Assembly: GCA_016938875.1 (NCBI GenBank)
Contig: JAFGTV010000026.1
Location: 1-64,000, forward strand
Length of the DNA stretch: 64,000 bases
Direction of reading: 5' to 3'
DNA from: Paracoccaceae bacterium
Lineage (GTDB): Bacteria; Pseudomonadota; Alphaproteobacteria; Rhodobacterales; Rhodobacteraceae
In this document: positions 28,511 to 36,228 of the stretch, piece by piece
How the letters are laid out: each line of letters begins with the position of its first letter
How positions within the stretch are numbered: position 1 is the stretch's first letter
Made by a program: the position numbers and the translations under genes
Notes under the pieces: generated by a model
The model's database searches: none
The model's input: only the letters and a program-made list of their open reading frames with translations
Told to the model about the DNA's origin: nothing

Positions 28511-29379
28511 CCCCGACCGCGTTTCTCAAAGCGCGGCAACATGGCCGAGAAATCCATCCCCTTGCCGCCCTCTTGCTCGACGAAGGTGGTGTAAAGGGCG
28601 GCGGCCTCTTTGCCCATCGGCGTGTCGGCATCGACCGCGGCGGCGGCCTGCTGGCTGAGGCGCAGATCCTTGAGCATCAGCTCGGCGGCAAAGCCGGGCT
28701 TGTAGTCATTGTCGGCAGGACTGGTCGGACCGACACCGGGGGCGGGGCAATAGGCGTTCATGGTCCAGCTATAGCCTGACGAGGTCGAGACGACATCGAA
28801 CATCTTTTCGCGGTCCAGGCCCAGCTTGTCGGCCAGCGCGAAGGCCTCGCAGGTGGCGATCATGGTGACGCCCAGGATCATGTTGTTGCAGATCTTGGCC
28901 GCCTGACCGTTGCCCGAGGGGCCGCAATGCACCGCCTTTTGGCCCATCACGTCGAACAGCGGGCGCACCTTGGCAAAGGCCGGCTCGGACCCGCCCGCCA
29001 TAAAGGTCAGCGTGCCCGCCGCCGCGCCGCCAACCCCGCCCGAGACCGGGGCATCCACGGCCATGACGCCCGCGGCCTCGGCCTGTTCGGCCACCGCGCG
29101 GGCACTCTCGACATCGACGGTCGAGCAATCCAGCAGCACCGCGCCCTTATCCATCGCGGGCAGCACCTCGTCCGCGACGGCGCGCAGGATCGCGCCATTG
29201 GGCAGCATGGTGATGACCACCTCGCGGCCGGTCGCGGCCTCGGTCGCGCTGGCCGCCTTGGTCACGCCCTCGGGGCAGGGGGCGGCCAGGTCAAAGCCCG
29301 TCACCTCATGCCCGGCGGCGACCAGGTTGGCCGCCATCGGCGCGCCCATGTTTCCCAGGCCGATGAATCCGATCTTCAT
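28507..29379 (-). CDS. mmsB: 3-hydroxyisobutyrate dehydrogenase
   Basis: Oxidises 3-hydroxyisobutyrate to methylmalonate semialdehyde with NAD+ in valine degradation. 290 residues from ATG 29379 with GGAGG 7 nt upstream. Rossmann motif GFIGLGNMGAPMAANL, substrate loop DAPVSGGVGGAAAGTLTFM and the catalytic Lys in GNGQAAKICNNM are all present. It overlaps the upstream hydrolase gene and the downstream Crp/Fnr gene by ATGA, and the enzyme it feeds, MmsA, is encoded 6 kb away. Confidence 0.95.
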   Translation of the reverse strand: MKIGFIGLGNMGAPMAANLVAAGHEVTGFDLAAPCPEGVTKAASATEAATGREVVITMLPNGAILRAVADEVLPAMDKGAVLLDCSTVDVESARAVAEQAEAAGVMAVDAPVSGGVGGAAAGTLTFMAGGSEPAFAKVRPLFDVMGQKAVHCGPSGNGQAAKICNNMILGVTMIATCEAFALADKLGLDREKMFDVVSTSSGYSWTMNAYCPAPGVGPTSPADNDYKPGFAAELMLKDLRLSQQAAAAVDADTPMGKEAAALYTTFVEQEGGKGMDFSAMLPRFEKRGRG

Positions 29380-30422
29380 TGCAATTCCTCCCTCAGCTTC
29401 AGCCCGTCGGGGCCCAGCGGCATCAGCATGCCCGATACATCCGCGGCAGAGACCGATGTGATGTCCGCGTGGCGCCATTTCGGGCTGCGGTCCTTGTCTA
29501 TGATGGCCGCGCGGATCCCTTCGAGAAAGTCCGAATGTTCCAGCGCGCGGTGGGTAAAGCGGTATTCCAGCGTCAGCGCGGTGCGAATATCGTCGCAGCC
29601 TTGCAGGCGGTGCTGCATCTCGATGGCGCAGGCCATGGCCAGCGGGCTGCCGCGTGACAACTGTTTCAGCGCGTCGGCGGCGAAATCGGACCCGTCGGCG
29701 CGCAGCGCGTTGACGATATCAAGCAGGGTCTCGCCAGCGAAAAGCGCATCCACCTGGGGCTGCAGCGCGGCCAGATCACCCGGCGGCGGGGTCTGGGCCG
29801 CGCGGTCGATGGCGCCCCAGTCGCCGGTCTGGATCAAGGCGTCGCGCAGCGCGGGCCAGCCAGCCTGGGGCACGAAGTAATCGGCAAACCCCGCATGGAT
29901 CGCATCGCCCGGCCCCATGCGCCGCCCGGTGGTGCCCAGGTATTCGCCCAGCCGCCCCGGCGCGCGCGCCAGGATCAGCGAGCCGCCCACATCAGGCACC
30001 AGCCCGATCCCGCATTCGGGCATGGCGACCTGGCTGGTTTCGCCCACCACCCGGTGGCTGCCGTGACAGCCCACGCCGACCCCGCCGCCCATGGTAAAGC
30101 CCTGCATCAGGCTGACCACGGGTTTGGGAAACTCGAACAGCTTGGCGTTCATGCGGTATTCGTCGCGCCAGAACCTCTGGCCATAGCTGAAATCGCCCCG
30201 CGTGCCGGTTTCATACATCTCGGCGATGTCGCCCCCGGCGCAAAAGGCGCGCTCGCCCTCGGCGTCGATCAGGATCATCGCCACGGCGTCGTCGTTCGCC
30301 CAGGCATCGAGGGCGGCCTCGATCTCCAGGCACATCTGGTAGCTCAGCGCGTTCAGCGCCTTGGGCCGGGTCAGGGTGATATGGCCGATCCGGCCGGCCT
30401 TGCGGATCGCGATATCGCTCAT
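29376..30422 (-). CDS. 3-hydroxyisobutyryl-CoA hydrolase (enoyl-CoA hydratase family)
   Basis: Releases free 3-hydroxyisobutyrate from its CoA ester. 348 residues from ATG 30422 (MSDIAIRKAGRIGHITLTRPKALNAL). The long C-terminal half beyond the crotonase core and the signature MPECGIGLVPDVGGS distinguish this hydrolase from short hydratases; the oxyanion region RAFCAGGDIAEMYE is intact. Overlaps the acyl-CoA dehydrogenase stop and the mmsB start by 4 nt each. Confidence 0.93.
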   Translation of the reverse strand: MSDIAIRKAGRIGHITLTRPKALNALSYQMCLEIEAALDAWANDDAVAMILIDAEGERAFCAGGDIAEMYETGTRGDFSYGQRFWRDEYRMNAKLFEFPKPVVSLMQGFTMGGGVGVGCHGSHRVVGETSQVAMPECGIGLVPDVGGSLILARAPGRLGEYLGTTGRRMGPGDAIHAGFADYFVPQAGWPALRDALIQTGDWGAIDRAAQTPPPGDLAALQPQVDALFAGETLLDIVNALRADGSDFAADALKQLSRGSPLAMACAIEMQHRLQGCDDIRTALTLEYRFTHRALEHSDFLEGIRAAIIDKDRSPKWRHADITSVSAADVSGMLMPLGPDGLKLREELQ

Positions 30423-31564
30423 CCGCGGGCCTCCAGCATCTGGCGGGCGACGATCAGGCGCATGATTTCGTTTGTGCCCTCCAGGATCTGGTGAACGCGC
30501 AGGTCGCGCACGATCTTCTCGATCCCGTAATCGGCCAGATAGCCATAGCCACCATGCAGTTGCAGGCATTGATCGGCCACGCGGCTGCCGGCCTCGGTCA
30601 CGAATTTCTTGGCCATGGCGCAGAACTTGGTGGCATCCGGGGCACCGGTGTCCAGTTTCCACGCCGCCTGGCGCAGAAAGGTGCGCGCGGCCTGCAATTC
30701 GATCTCCATGTCCGCCAGGCGGAATTGCAGCGCCTGGAACTGGTCGATCGGGCGGCCGAACGCCTTGCGCTCGCCCATATAGGCCAGCGTGGCGTCCAAG
30801 GCCGATTGCGCCGCCCCCAGCGAACAGGCCGCGATGTTCAGCCGCCCGCCATCCAGCCCCATCATCGCGTATTTGAAGCCCTTGCCCTCGTCGCCCATCA
30901 GGTTGGCGGCGGGCACGGTGCAGGCGTCGAACTGCACCTGGCGGGTGGGTTGGGCGCGCCAGCCCATCTTGTCCTCAAGCCCGCCAAAGCTCAGGCCCGG
31001 GGTGCCATCCTCGACGATCAGCGCCGAGATGCCGCGCGCGCCCTCGTCGCCGGTGCGGGCCATCACGATATAGGCGTCCGAATAGCCACCGCCCGAGATG
31101 AACGCCTTGGTCCCGGTCAGGGCAAAGCCGTCGTCGGTGCGCGCGGCGCGGGTTTTCAGCGCGACCGCGTCAGACCCCGATCCGGGTTCCGTCAGGCAAT
31201 AGGAAAACACCGTCTGCATGGTCAGCGCAGGGGCCAGGAAGCGGGCCTTCTGGTCGTCCGATCCGAACGTGTCCAGCATCTTGGCGCACATGTTGTGGAT
31301 CGACAGAAACGCCGCGACCGAGGGGCAGGACATCGACAAGGCCTCGAACACCAGCGTCGCATCCAGCCGCGTCAGCCCCGAACCGCCCGAGTCCTCGCTG
31401 ACATAAAGGCCGGCGAATCCCAGCTCTGCCAGCTTGGGCCACAGATCCTTGGGGATCGTGCCGTCCTTTTCCCAGGCCAGCGCGTGGGGGGCTATGTGTT
31501 CGGCCCCAAAGGCCTGGGCCATATCGAAAATGGCCCCCTGTTCCTCGCTCAGTGCGAAATCCAT
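30419..31564 (-). CDS. Acyl-CoA dehydrogenase, probably isobutyryl-CoA dehydrogenase
   Basis: FAD flavoprotein that would oxidise isobutyryl-CoA to methacrylyl-CoA, first committed step of valine breakdown in this operon. 381 residues. Of two in-frame ATGs (31570, 31564), the second has GGAGG at a spacing of 8 nt and is preferred. Family motifs: CLTEPGSGSDAVALKTRA, FISGGGYSD, RKAFGRPIDQFQALQFRLADM, LHGGYGYLADYGIEK and the catalytic Glu in QILEGTNEIMR. Substrate assignment comes from its operon partners. A 14-bp palindrome lies 24 bp upstream. Confidence 0.92.
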   Translation of the reverse strand: MDFALSEEQGAIFDMAQAFGAEHIAPHALAWEKDGTIPKDLWPKLAELGFAGLYVSEDSGGSGLTRLDATLVFEALSMSCPSVAAFLSIHNMCAKMLDTFGSDDQKARFLAPALTMQTVFSYCLTEPGSGSDAVALKTRAARTDDGFALTGTKAFISGGGYSDAYIVMARTGDEGARGISALIVEDGTPGLSFGGLEDKMGWRAQPTRQVQFDACTVPAANLMGDEGKGFKYAMMGLDGGRLNIAACSLGAAQSALDATLAYMGERKAFGRPIDQFQALQFRLADMEIELQAARTFLRQAAWKLDTGAPDATKFCAMAKKFVTEAGSRVADQCLQLHGGYGYLADYGIEKIVRDLRVHQILEGTNEIMRLIVARQMLEARG

Positions 31565-31587
31565 CTGCATCTCCTCCCGGCGTTTAT

Positions 31588-31601
31588 TGAACGCGCGTTC
31601 A
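31588..31601. promoter_or_regulatory. Perfect palindrome TGAACGCGCGTTCA, likely operator of the valine operon
   Basis: A 14-bp perfect dyad located 24 bp upstream of the acyl-CoA dehydrogenase start, where the promoter should lie. Its shape fits a TetR-type repressor, as is common for acyl-CoA catabolic operons. No such regulator is encoded next to it. Confidence 0.6.
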
Positions 31602-31640
31602 TTTGACAGACCAAAGGCCCGGAATGCAAGCGCCAGCCCC

Positions 31641-32774
31641 TCAAAGATCGGCGTTGTATTCCTCGATCAGCGATCCGATCACCGCGCGCATCGCACCGTC
31701 GGCATCCTGCCCCCCGGCCAGGGCGTTGGCATGGGTGGCGCGCTGACGCTCGGCGCTGGTGCCGTTGGCGATCACGTCGCGCGCGCCGTTCAATTCATCC
31801 AGACAGCCCAGGGCGGCGGCGTCGGCCTCCAGCAGGGTGATCAACTCTTCCAGCAACTCGGGGAAGGGGACCACCGCCTTGCGGCCGAAATCAATCAGCC
31901 CGCCGGTGGTGCCATAGCGCTGTGCCCGCCAGCGGTTTTCGCCCACCAGAAAGCTGTCATAGATCCGCCAGCGCTGGTTCAGCCGCGCCAGCCGCCAAAG
32001 CATCCGCGTCAGGCACTGGACCAGCGCGGCGATCGACAGGGCGTGATCGAGCCGGGGCGAGACATCGCAAATCCGCGTCTCCAGCGTGGGAAACCGGGCC
32101 GAGGGGCGCAGATCCCACCAGATCTTGGTCGCGTCCTCGATCAGGTCCATGTCCACCAGCGCCCCCACCGAGCGTTGGTAATCCGACCAGCTGTTGAACC
32201 GCGGCGGCAACCCGGTGCGCGGCAGGTTGTCGAACACCGTCAGCCGGTACGACGCCAGCCCCGTATCGGTCCCTTGCCAGAACGGCGAGGAGCTGGACAT
32301 CGCCAGCAGGTGCGGCAGGAAATAGGCCATCTGCGCCATCAGGTCGATGCGTTGATCGGCATCGGGCACGGCGACATGGACATGCATCCCGCAGATCAAC
32401 AGCCGTCGCGCCACGCCTGCCAAGGCCTGTTCCAGTTCGTTATAGCGGTCCTTGTCGGTGTGGTGCTGTTCCTTCCAGTCGGCAAAGGGGTGGCAGGACA
32501 CCGCGATCGGGGCCAGCCCGTGGGCGCGGGCATGTTTGGCCACCGTGGCGCGCAGGCGGCGCAGATCCTCGCGCGCCTCGGACACGGTCGCGCAGACGCG
32601 GGTGCCGACCTCGATCTGGCATTGCAGGAACTCGGGCGTCACCTGGCCGCCCAGATCGTCCACGCAGGCCTGCATCAGGGCCTTGGGTGCCTCGGCCAGC
32701 GCGCAACTGTCCAGATCGACGAGCAGGTATTCCTCTTCGATGCCGATGGTGAAGTCTGGCGGTGTTGCGGTCAT
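31641..32774 (-). CDS. YbdK-type carboxylate-amine ligase (glutamate-cysteine ligase family 2)
   Basis: 377 residues from ATG 32774; a GTG five codons earlier is possible. The glutamine-synthetase-like fold of GCS2 is indicated by [10 protein letters not shown] near the N-terminus, the metal/ATP-site CGMHVHVAV and [12 protein letters not shown]. Members have weak gamma-glutamylcysteine ligase activity in E. coli, but their natural role is unsettled. It lies upstream of the valine operon on the same strand, 40 bp from the palindrome, and is not obviously part of it. Confidence 0.88.
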   Translation of the reverse strand: MTATPPDFTIGIEEEYLLVDLDSCALAEAPKALMQACVDDLGGQVTPEFLQCQIEVGTRVCATVSEAREDLRRLRATVAKHARAHGLAPIAVSCHPFADWKEQHHTDKDRYNELEQALAGVARRLLICGMHVHVAVPDADQRIDLMAQMAYFLPHLLAMSSSSPFWQGTDTGLASYRLTVFDNLPRTGLPPRFNSWSDYQRSVGALVDMDLIEDATKIWWDLRPSARFPTLETRICDVSPRLDHALSIAALVQCLTRMLWRLARLNQRWRIYDSFLVGENRWRAQRYGTTGGLIDFGRKAVVPFPELLEELITLLEADAAALGCLDELNGARDVIANGTSAERQRATHANALAGGQDADGAMRAVIGSLIEEYNADL

Positions 32775-33118
32775 GGCGCCCTCTGACACGGAAGCAGGTT
32801 CGGTGAATCTCAGCAGGAAACGCCCGCTCGGGCAAGACTATCCGACATCGCCCCGCCCAAAGCGAATCGAACCGGCCAAAGGGTCTGCACGATTCGCCCG
32901 TATGGGGCGGGTTCGCCGTGTGGTTGTGCAGCCGCCCGGGCCCGGGATGGCCGGACCCGGCAAAAATCGCCACAAAGGTGTGGCTACCCGGCGTTTGTTT
33001 CGCCGAAACTGCATCTTGTGTCCGAAATGGGGCGAAAGGCGGACTTTTTATTGTCCGGGCGCCCGGACTTTGCGGTATGATGAGGTGTAGTTTTTCGATC
33101 CCAAAATGGGGGGGTGTC
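32775..33118. other. 344-bp intergenic region with a perfect 16-bp palindrome
   Basis: Separates the divergent ligase and VPLPA-CTERM genes. GTCCGGGCGCCCGGAC (33053-33068) is a perfect dyad about 50 bp before the VPLPA-CTERM start, and another GC-rich repeat lies near 32932-32945 (GCCCGGGCCCGGG). No open frame here has coding character. The palindrome could be an operator or a 5'-UTR hairpin. Confidence 0.55.
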
Positions 33119-33823
33119 ATGTCTCGACAGGGGTTTCTTAAACTAGGGGTGGCTGGATTGTTTGCCGCCTGGGGTATCGGTGCGCAGGCCAGCACGGTGT
33201 TTTCCGCGCCGACGATTTCGTTCACCGATCTGGATTCGAGCTTTAACGGGGCGCCCGTCTACGAGGAGAACGGGTTTGCATTTGACCCGACCTCTTTCCA
33301 GGCCGGCAATTGTTCGCCCTACGCGACCTCGAACGATCCGTGCATCAAGGAGGTTCAGCAAACCGGGACGGTGACGACGATGACGTCGCTCAATCCGGGC
33401 GAACTGTTCACGCTGACCTCGTTCTACTTTGACCTGCAGGGGACCGGCGGACAGAACCCGATCAACCAGTTGATCCTGTCCAGTGACAAGACCACGGCGG
33501 CGACCCAGCTGGTGTTTCAGGTGGGCCAGTTGGCCCCGTCCGACGCCCAGCTTTACGACAACTACAGCTACTCGGGTGGGGTGCTGTCGGGCGACGCCTA
33601 TAACGGCACGATCGGGAACAACGACTCCTACTTCGCCGTGCTGAGTTCGCCGCTGTTCCAGGACGTGGAATACGTGACCTGGTCGACGTATCAGGCGCAG
33701 AACCTGCGGATCGACGACATCTCTGTCGCGGGGCTGGCGCCGGTTCCGGTTCCGGCCGCGGGGTGGCTGCTGGTCAGCGCACTGGGTGGGATTGGCCTGA
33801 TGCGGCGCCGCCGCAAGAGCTGA
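33119..33823 (+). CDS. VPLPA-CTERM-type exported protein
   Basis: 234 residues from ATG 33119. Signal peptide MSRQGFLKLGVAGLFAAWGIGAQA, then a Thr/Ser/Asn-rich beta-type domain, and a C-terminal sorting tag: VPVPAAGWLLVSALGGIGLMRRRRKS, i.e. the VPxPA motif, a transmembrane helix and a terminal Arg cluster. Such tags are processed by exosortase-type enzymes, giving surface or extracellular proteins. The mature domain (two Cys in GNCSPYATSNDPC) is not a family I recognise. A strong terminator follows. Confidence 0.85.
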   Translation: MSRQGFLKLGVAGLFAAWGIGAQASTVFSAPTISFTDLDSSFNGAPVYEENGFAFDPTSFQAGNCSPYATSNDPCIKEVQQTGTVTTMTSLNPGELFTLTSFYFDLQGTGGQNPINQLILSSDKTTAATQLVFQVGQLAPSDAQLYDNYSYSGGVLSGDAYNGTIGNNDSYFAVLSSPLFQDVEYVTWSTYQAQNLRIDDISVAGLAPVPVPAAGWLLVSALGGIGLMRRRRKS

Positions 33824-33847
33824 TCCAGACGTTTGCGATATTGAAAC

Positions 33848-33876
33848 GGGCGGCCTGCGGGCCGCCCTTTCTTTTT
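33848..33876 (+). terminator. Intrinsic terminator after the VPLPA-CTERM gene
   Basis: GGGCGGCC (33848-33855) and GGCCGCCC (33860-33867) form an 8-bp stem with a TGCG loop followed by a T-rich tract (TTTCTTTTT). Confidence 0.9.
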
Positions 33877-34032
33877 CGGTCGATCTGCCTGAACGGCGCT
33901 GCGCGGTCCACATCCCCCAGGCCCGATCTCCCCCGCCAAAGTGGCGATGGGCCGGCGACACCGGGACCGGCGCGGCGATCGCGATCATGTCCCCGGGGCC
34001 GCGCGCCGCGAGGTTACGCGCGGCAATGGCGT

Positions 34033-34060
34033 TTGACCTTTGTCATGGTCAATGCATAAC
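34033..34060 (+). promoter_or_regulatory. Candidate promoter with TTGACC-N8-GGTCAA dyad before the DsrE-family gene
   Basis: TTGACC (34033-34038) and CATAAC (34055-34060) are spaced 16 bp, resembling -35 and -10 elements. The -35 hexamer is also the left arm of a perfect inverted repeat with GGTCAA (34047-34052), so a regulator bound there would block RNA polymerase. Confidence 0.45.
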
Positions 34061-34103
34061 GCGCCATACGATAACTGGAAGGTTCAATCCCGAGAGGTGC
34101 CCC

Positions 34104-34550
34104 ATGCAAAGATACCTGGTGAAAATCCTGTTCATCCTGGCCCTGGCGCTGTCGCCGCTGGCCGCGAGCGCCGAGGCGGGCAAGCCCCGGCTTTTCGTCA
34201 ACCTGACCACCGACGACACCTGGGCCGCGGCCAAGGCGATCATGTTCGCCCATGAAAAATCGCTCAAGAATGGCCATGACACGGCGATCTGGATGAATGT
34301 CCGGGCCGTCTATCTGGCGGACAAGAAGCGGCCCAGCCACATTCACGGGTTGATGGCCGACCAGGGGCTGTCGATCCAGGACATGCTGGGCGCGTTCATT
34401 GCCGATGGCGGCACGGTGCTGATGTGCAGCGCCTGTTCCGCGGCTGCGGGGCTGAGCAAGGATGACTATATCGATGGCGTCCAGATGGGCAGTTTCCCGG
34501 TCATCGAAAGCTGGCTGTTCGATCCCGATACCAAGACCCTGTCGTGGTAG
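34104..34550 (+). CDS. Exported DsrE/DsrF-family protein
   Basis: 148 residues with SD GAGAGG and a signal peptide (MQRYLVKILFILALALSPLAASA). The mature part has the DsrE-like Rossmann-type pattern: RLFVNLTTDDTWAAAKAIMFAHEKSLKNGHDTAIWMN..., and a Cys pair in the position of the family's active site (LMCSACSAAAG). A periplasmic sulfur-carrier or thiol-handling role is inferred from the fold; no other sulfur genes adjoin. A strong terminator follows. Confidence 0.8.
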   Translation: MQRYLVKILFILALALSPLAASAEAGKPRLFVNLTTDDTWAAAKAIMFAHEKSLKNGHDTAIWMNVRAVYLADKKRPSHIHGLMADQGLSIQDMLGAFIADGGTVLMCSACSAAAGLSKDDYIDGVQMGSFPVIESWLFDPDTKTLSW

Positions 34551-34579
34551 GCTGAGCGCCCTTCAGGTCAGATCGGAAC

Positions 34580-34611
34580 CGGGCGGCCCACCATGGGGCC
34601 GCCCGTTTTTT
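34580..34611 (+). terminator. Intrinsic terminator after the DsrE-family gene
   Basis: CGGGCGGCCC (34580-34589) and GGGCCGCCCG (34596-34605) form a 10-bp perfect stem, 6-nt loop, followed by TTTTTT (34606-34611). Lies between convergent genes (mmsA ends at 34619). Confidence 0.92.
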
Positions 34612-34618
34612 GGGGACG

Positions 34619-36118
34619 TCAGTCCATCTGCTTGAAATGGAACTCGCCGCCTTCCTTCATGCCCGACGGCCAGCGCGAGGTGACCGTCTTGGTCCGGGTG
34701 TAAAAGCGGAACGAATCCGGCCCGTGCTGGTTGAGATCGCCAAAGCCCGACTTCTTCCAGCCGCCAAAGGTGTGATAGGCCAGCGGCACCGGGATCGGCA
34801 CGTTGATCCCGATCATGCCCACATTGACGCGCGCCGCGAAATCACGCGCGGTGTCGCCGTCGCGGGTAAAGATTGCGGTGCCGTTGCCGTATTCGTGGTC
34901 CATGGCGTAACCCAGGGCCTCTTCATAGGTCTTGGCCCGAACCTGCGACAGCACGGGGCCAAAGATTTCCTGCTTGTAGATGTCCATGTCCGGGGTCACG
35001 CGGTCAAAGAGGCTGGGGCCGATGAAATAGCCATCTTCATAGCCCTGAAGGTTGAAGTCGCGCCCATCGACGACCAGTTCGGCGCCCTGCTCGACGCCCG
35101 TGCCGATCAGGCCCAGCACACGTTCCTTGGCCTGCGCGGTGACCAGCGGGCCGTAATCCACGTCCGCGCCCGCGGTATAGGGGCCGACCTTCAGCTTTTC
35201 GATGCGCGGCACCAGCTTTTCGATCAGCCGGTCGGCGGTTTCATCGCCCACCGGCACCGCCACGGAAATCGCCATGCAGCGTTCGCCCGCCGCGCCATAG
35301 CCAGCCCCCACCAGCGCGTCGGCGGCCTGGTCCATGTCGGCGTCGGGCATGATGATCATGTGGTTCTTGGCGCCGCCGAAACACTGCACCCGCTTGCCGT
35401 TGGAACAGCCGCGGCCATAGATGTATTCCGCGATCGGGGTCGAGCCGACGAAGCCGATGGCCTGGATCGTTTCGTTGTCCAGGATGGCATCCACGGCCTC
35501 TTTGTCGCCGTTGACGACCTGCAACACGCCATCGGGCAGACCGGCCTCTTTCAACAGTTCGGCCAGCATCAGCGGCACCGAGGGATCGCGTTCCGAGGGT
35601 TTGAGGATGAACGCGTTACCGCAGGCCAGCGCCGGACCCATTTTCCACAGCGGGATCATGGCGGGGAAGTTGAACGGCGTGATGCCGGCCACCACGCCCA
35701 GCGGCTGGCGCATTGAATACATGTCGATGCCGGGGCCGACGCTGTCGGTGAACTCGCCCTTCAGCAGGTGCGGCGCGCCGATGCAGAACTCGATCACCTC
35801 AAGGCCGCGCTGCACGTCGCCCTTGGCGTCGGGCAGGGTCTTGCCGTGTTCGCGGCTCAGCGCCTCGGCCAGCTTGTCCATGTCGCGGTTCAGCAGGCGC
35901 ACGAACTCCATCAGCACGCGGCCGCGGCGTTGGGGGTTGGTCGCGCCCCATTTGACCTGCGCCTGGGCGGCGGCGGCAACGGCGGCGTCCATCTCGGCCT
36001 TGGAGGCCAGCGGAACCCGCGCCTGCACCTCGCCCAGGGCGGGGTTGTAGACATCGGCAAAGCGGCCCGACGTGCCCTTGACGTGCTGGCCGTTGATGAA
36101 ATGTGACAGCTCTTTCAT
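34619..36118 (-). CDS. mmsA: Methylmalonate-semialdehyde dehydrogenase (CoA-acylating)
   Basis: Converts methylmalonate semialdehyde to propionyl-CoA, the last step of the valine route encoded at 28.5-31.6 kb. 499 residues from ATG 36118 with GGAGG 5 nt upstream. ALDH motifs: GITPFNFPAMIPLW, LKPSERDPSVP, GFVGSTPIAEYIYGRG, and catalytic Cys in GAAGERCMA; the absence of the usual catalytic Glu region is typical of CoA-acylating members. Divergent from a LysR gene, with shared operator-like repeats between them. Confidence 0.95.
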   Translation of the reverse strand: MKELSHFINGQHVKGTSGRFADVYNPALGEVQARVPLASKAEMDAAVAAAAQAQVKWGATNPQRRGRVLMEFVRLLNRDMDKLAEALSREHGKTLPDAKGDVQRGLEVIEFCIGAPHLLKGEFTDSVGPGIDMYSMRQPLGVVAGITPFNFPAMIPLWKMGPALACGNAFILKPSERDPSVPLMLAELLKEAGLPDGVLQVVNGDKEAVDAILDNETIQAIGFVGSTPIAEYIYGRGCSNGKRVQCFGGAKNHMIIMPDADMDQAADALVGAGYGAAGERCMAISVAVPVGDETADRLIEKLVPRIEKLKVGPYTAGADVDYGPLVTAQAKERVLGLIGTGVEQGAELVVDGRDFNLQGYEDGYFIGPSLFDRVTPDMDIYKQEIFGPVLSQVRAKTYEEALGYAMDHEYGNGTAIFTRDGDTARDFAARVNVGMIGINVPIPVPLAYHTFGGWKKSGFGDLNQHGPDSFRFYTRTKTVTSRWPSGMKEGGEFHFKQMD

Positions 36119-36158
36119 GGCTTCCTCCCGGTGATTGTGGTTGGGGCGCAGGATAGTC

Positions 36159-36214
36159 TTGCAAAATTCACCGGAAAAGCGGCAGTTTTCCAAAAGCGTT
36201 TTGCAAAATTGCAA
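36159..36214. promoter_or_regulatory. TTGCAAAATT repeats in the mmsA/lysR divergent promoter
   Basis: TTGCAAAATT occurs at 36159-36168 and 36201-36210, exactly 42 bp apart (four DNA turns). The second copy extends to TTGCAAAATTGCAA (36201-36214), a TTGCA-N4-TGCAA dyad that also fits the LysR T-N11-A pattern. The strong dyad near lysR and the half-matching copy near mmsA resemble recognition and activation sites of LysR-type regulators. Confidence 0.6.
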
Positions 36215-36228
36215 GGATAGAGCGGGTG

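Noticed and set aside
34080-34092. GGTTCAATCCC resembling a tRNA T-arm
   Set aside because: The flanking bases cannot form a 5-bp T stem and no acceptor, D or anticodon arms are present; it lies in the DsrE-family 5' leader.
34570-34578. AGATCGGAA, the start of the Illumina adapter
   Set aside because: Only nine bases match, the following sequence is a native terminator and no adapter continuation is present. Unlike the xerD case this is expected by chance.
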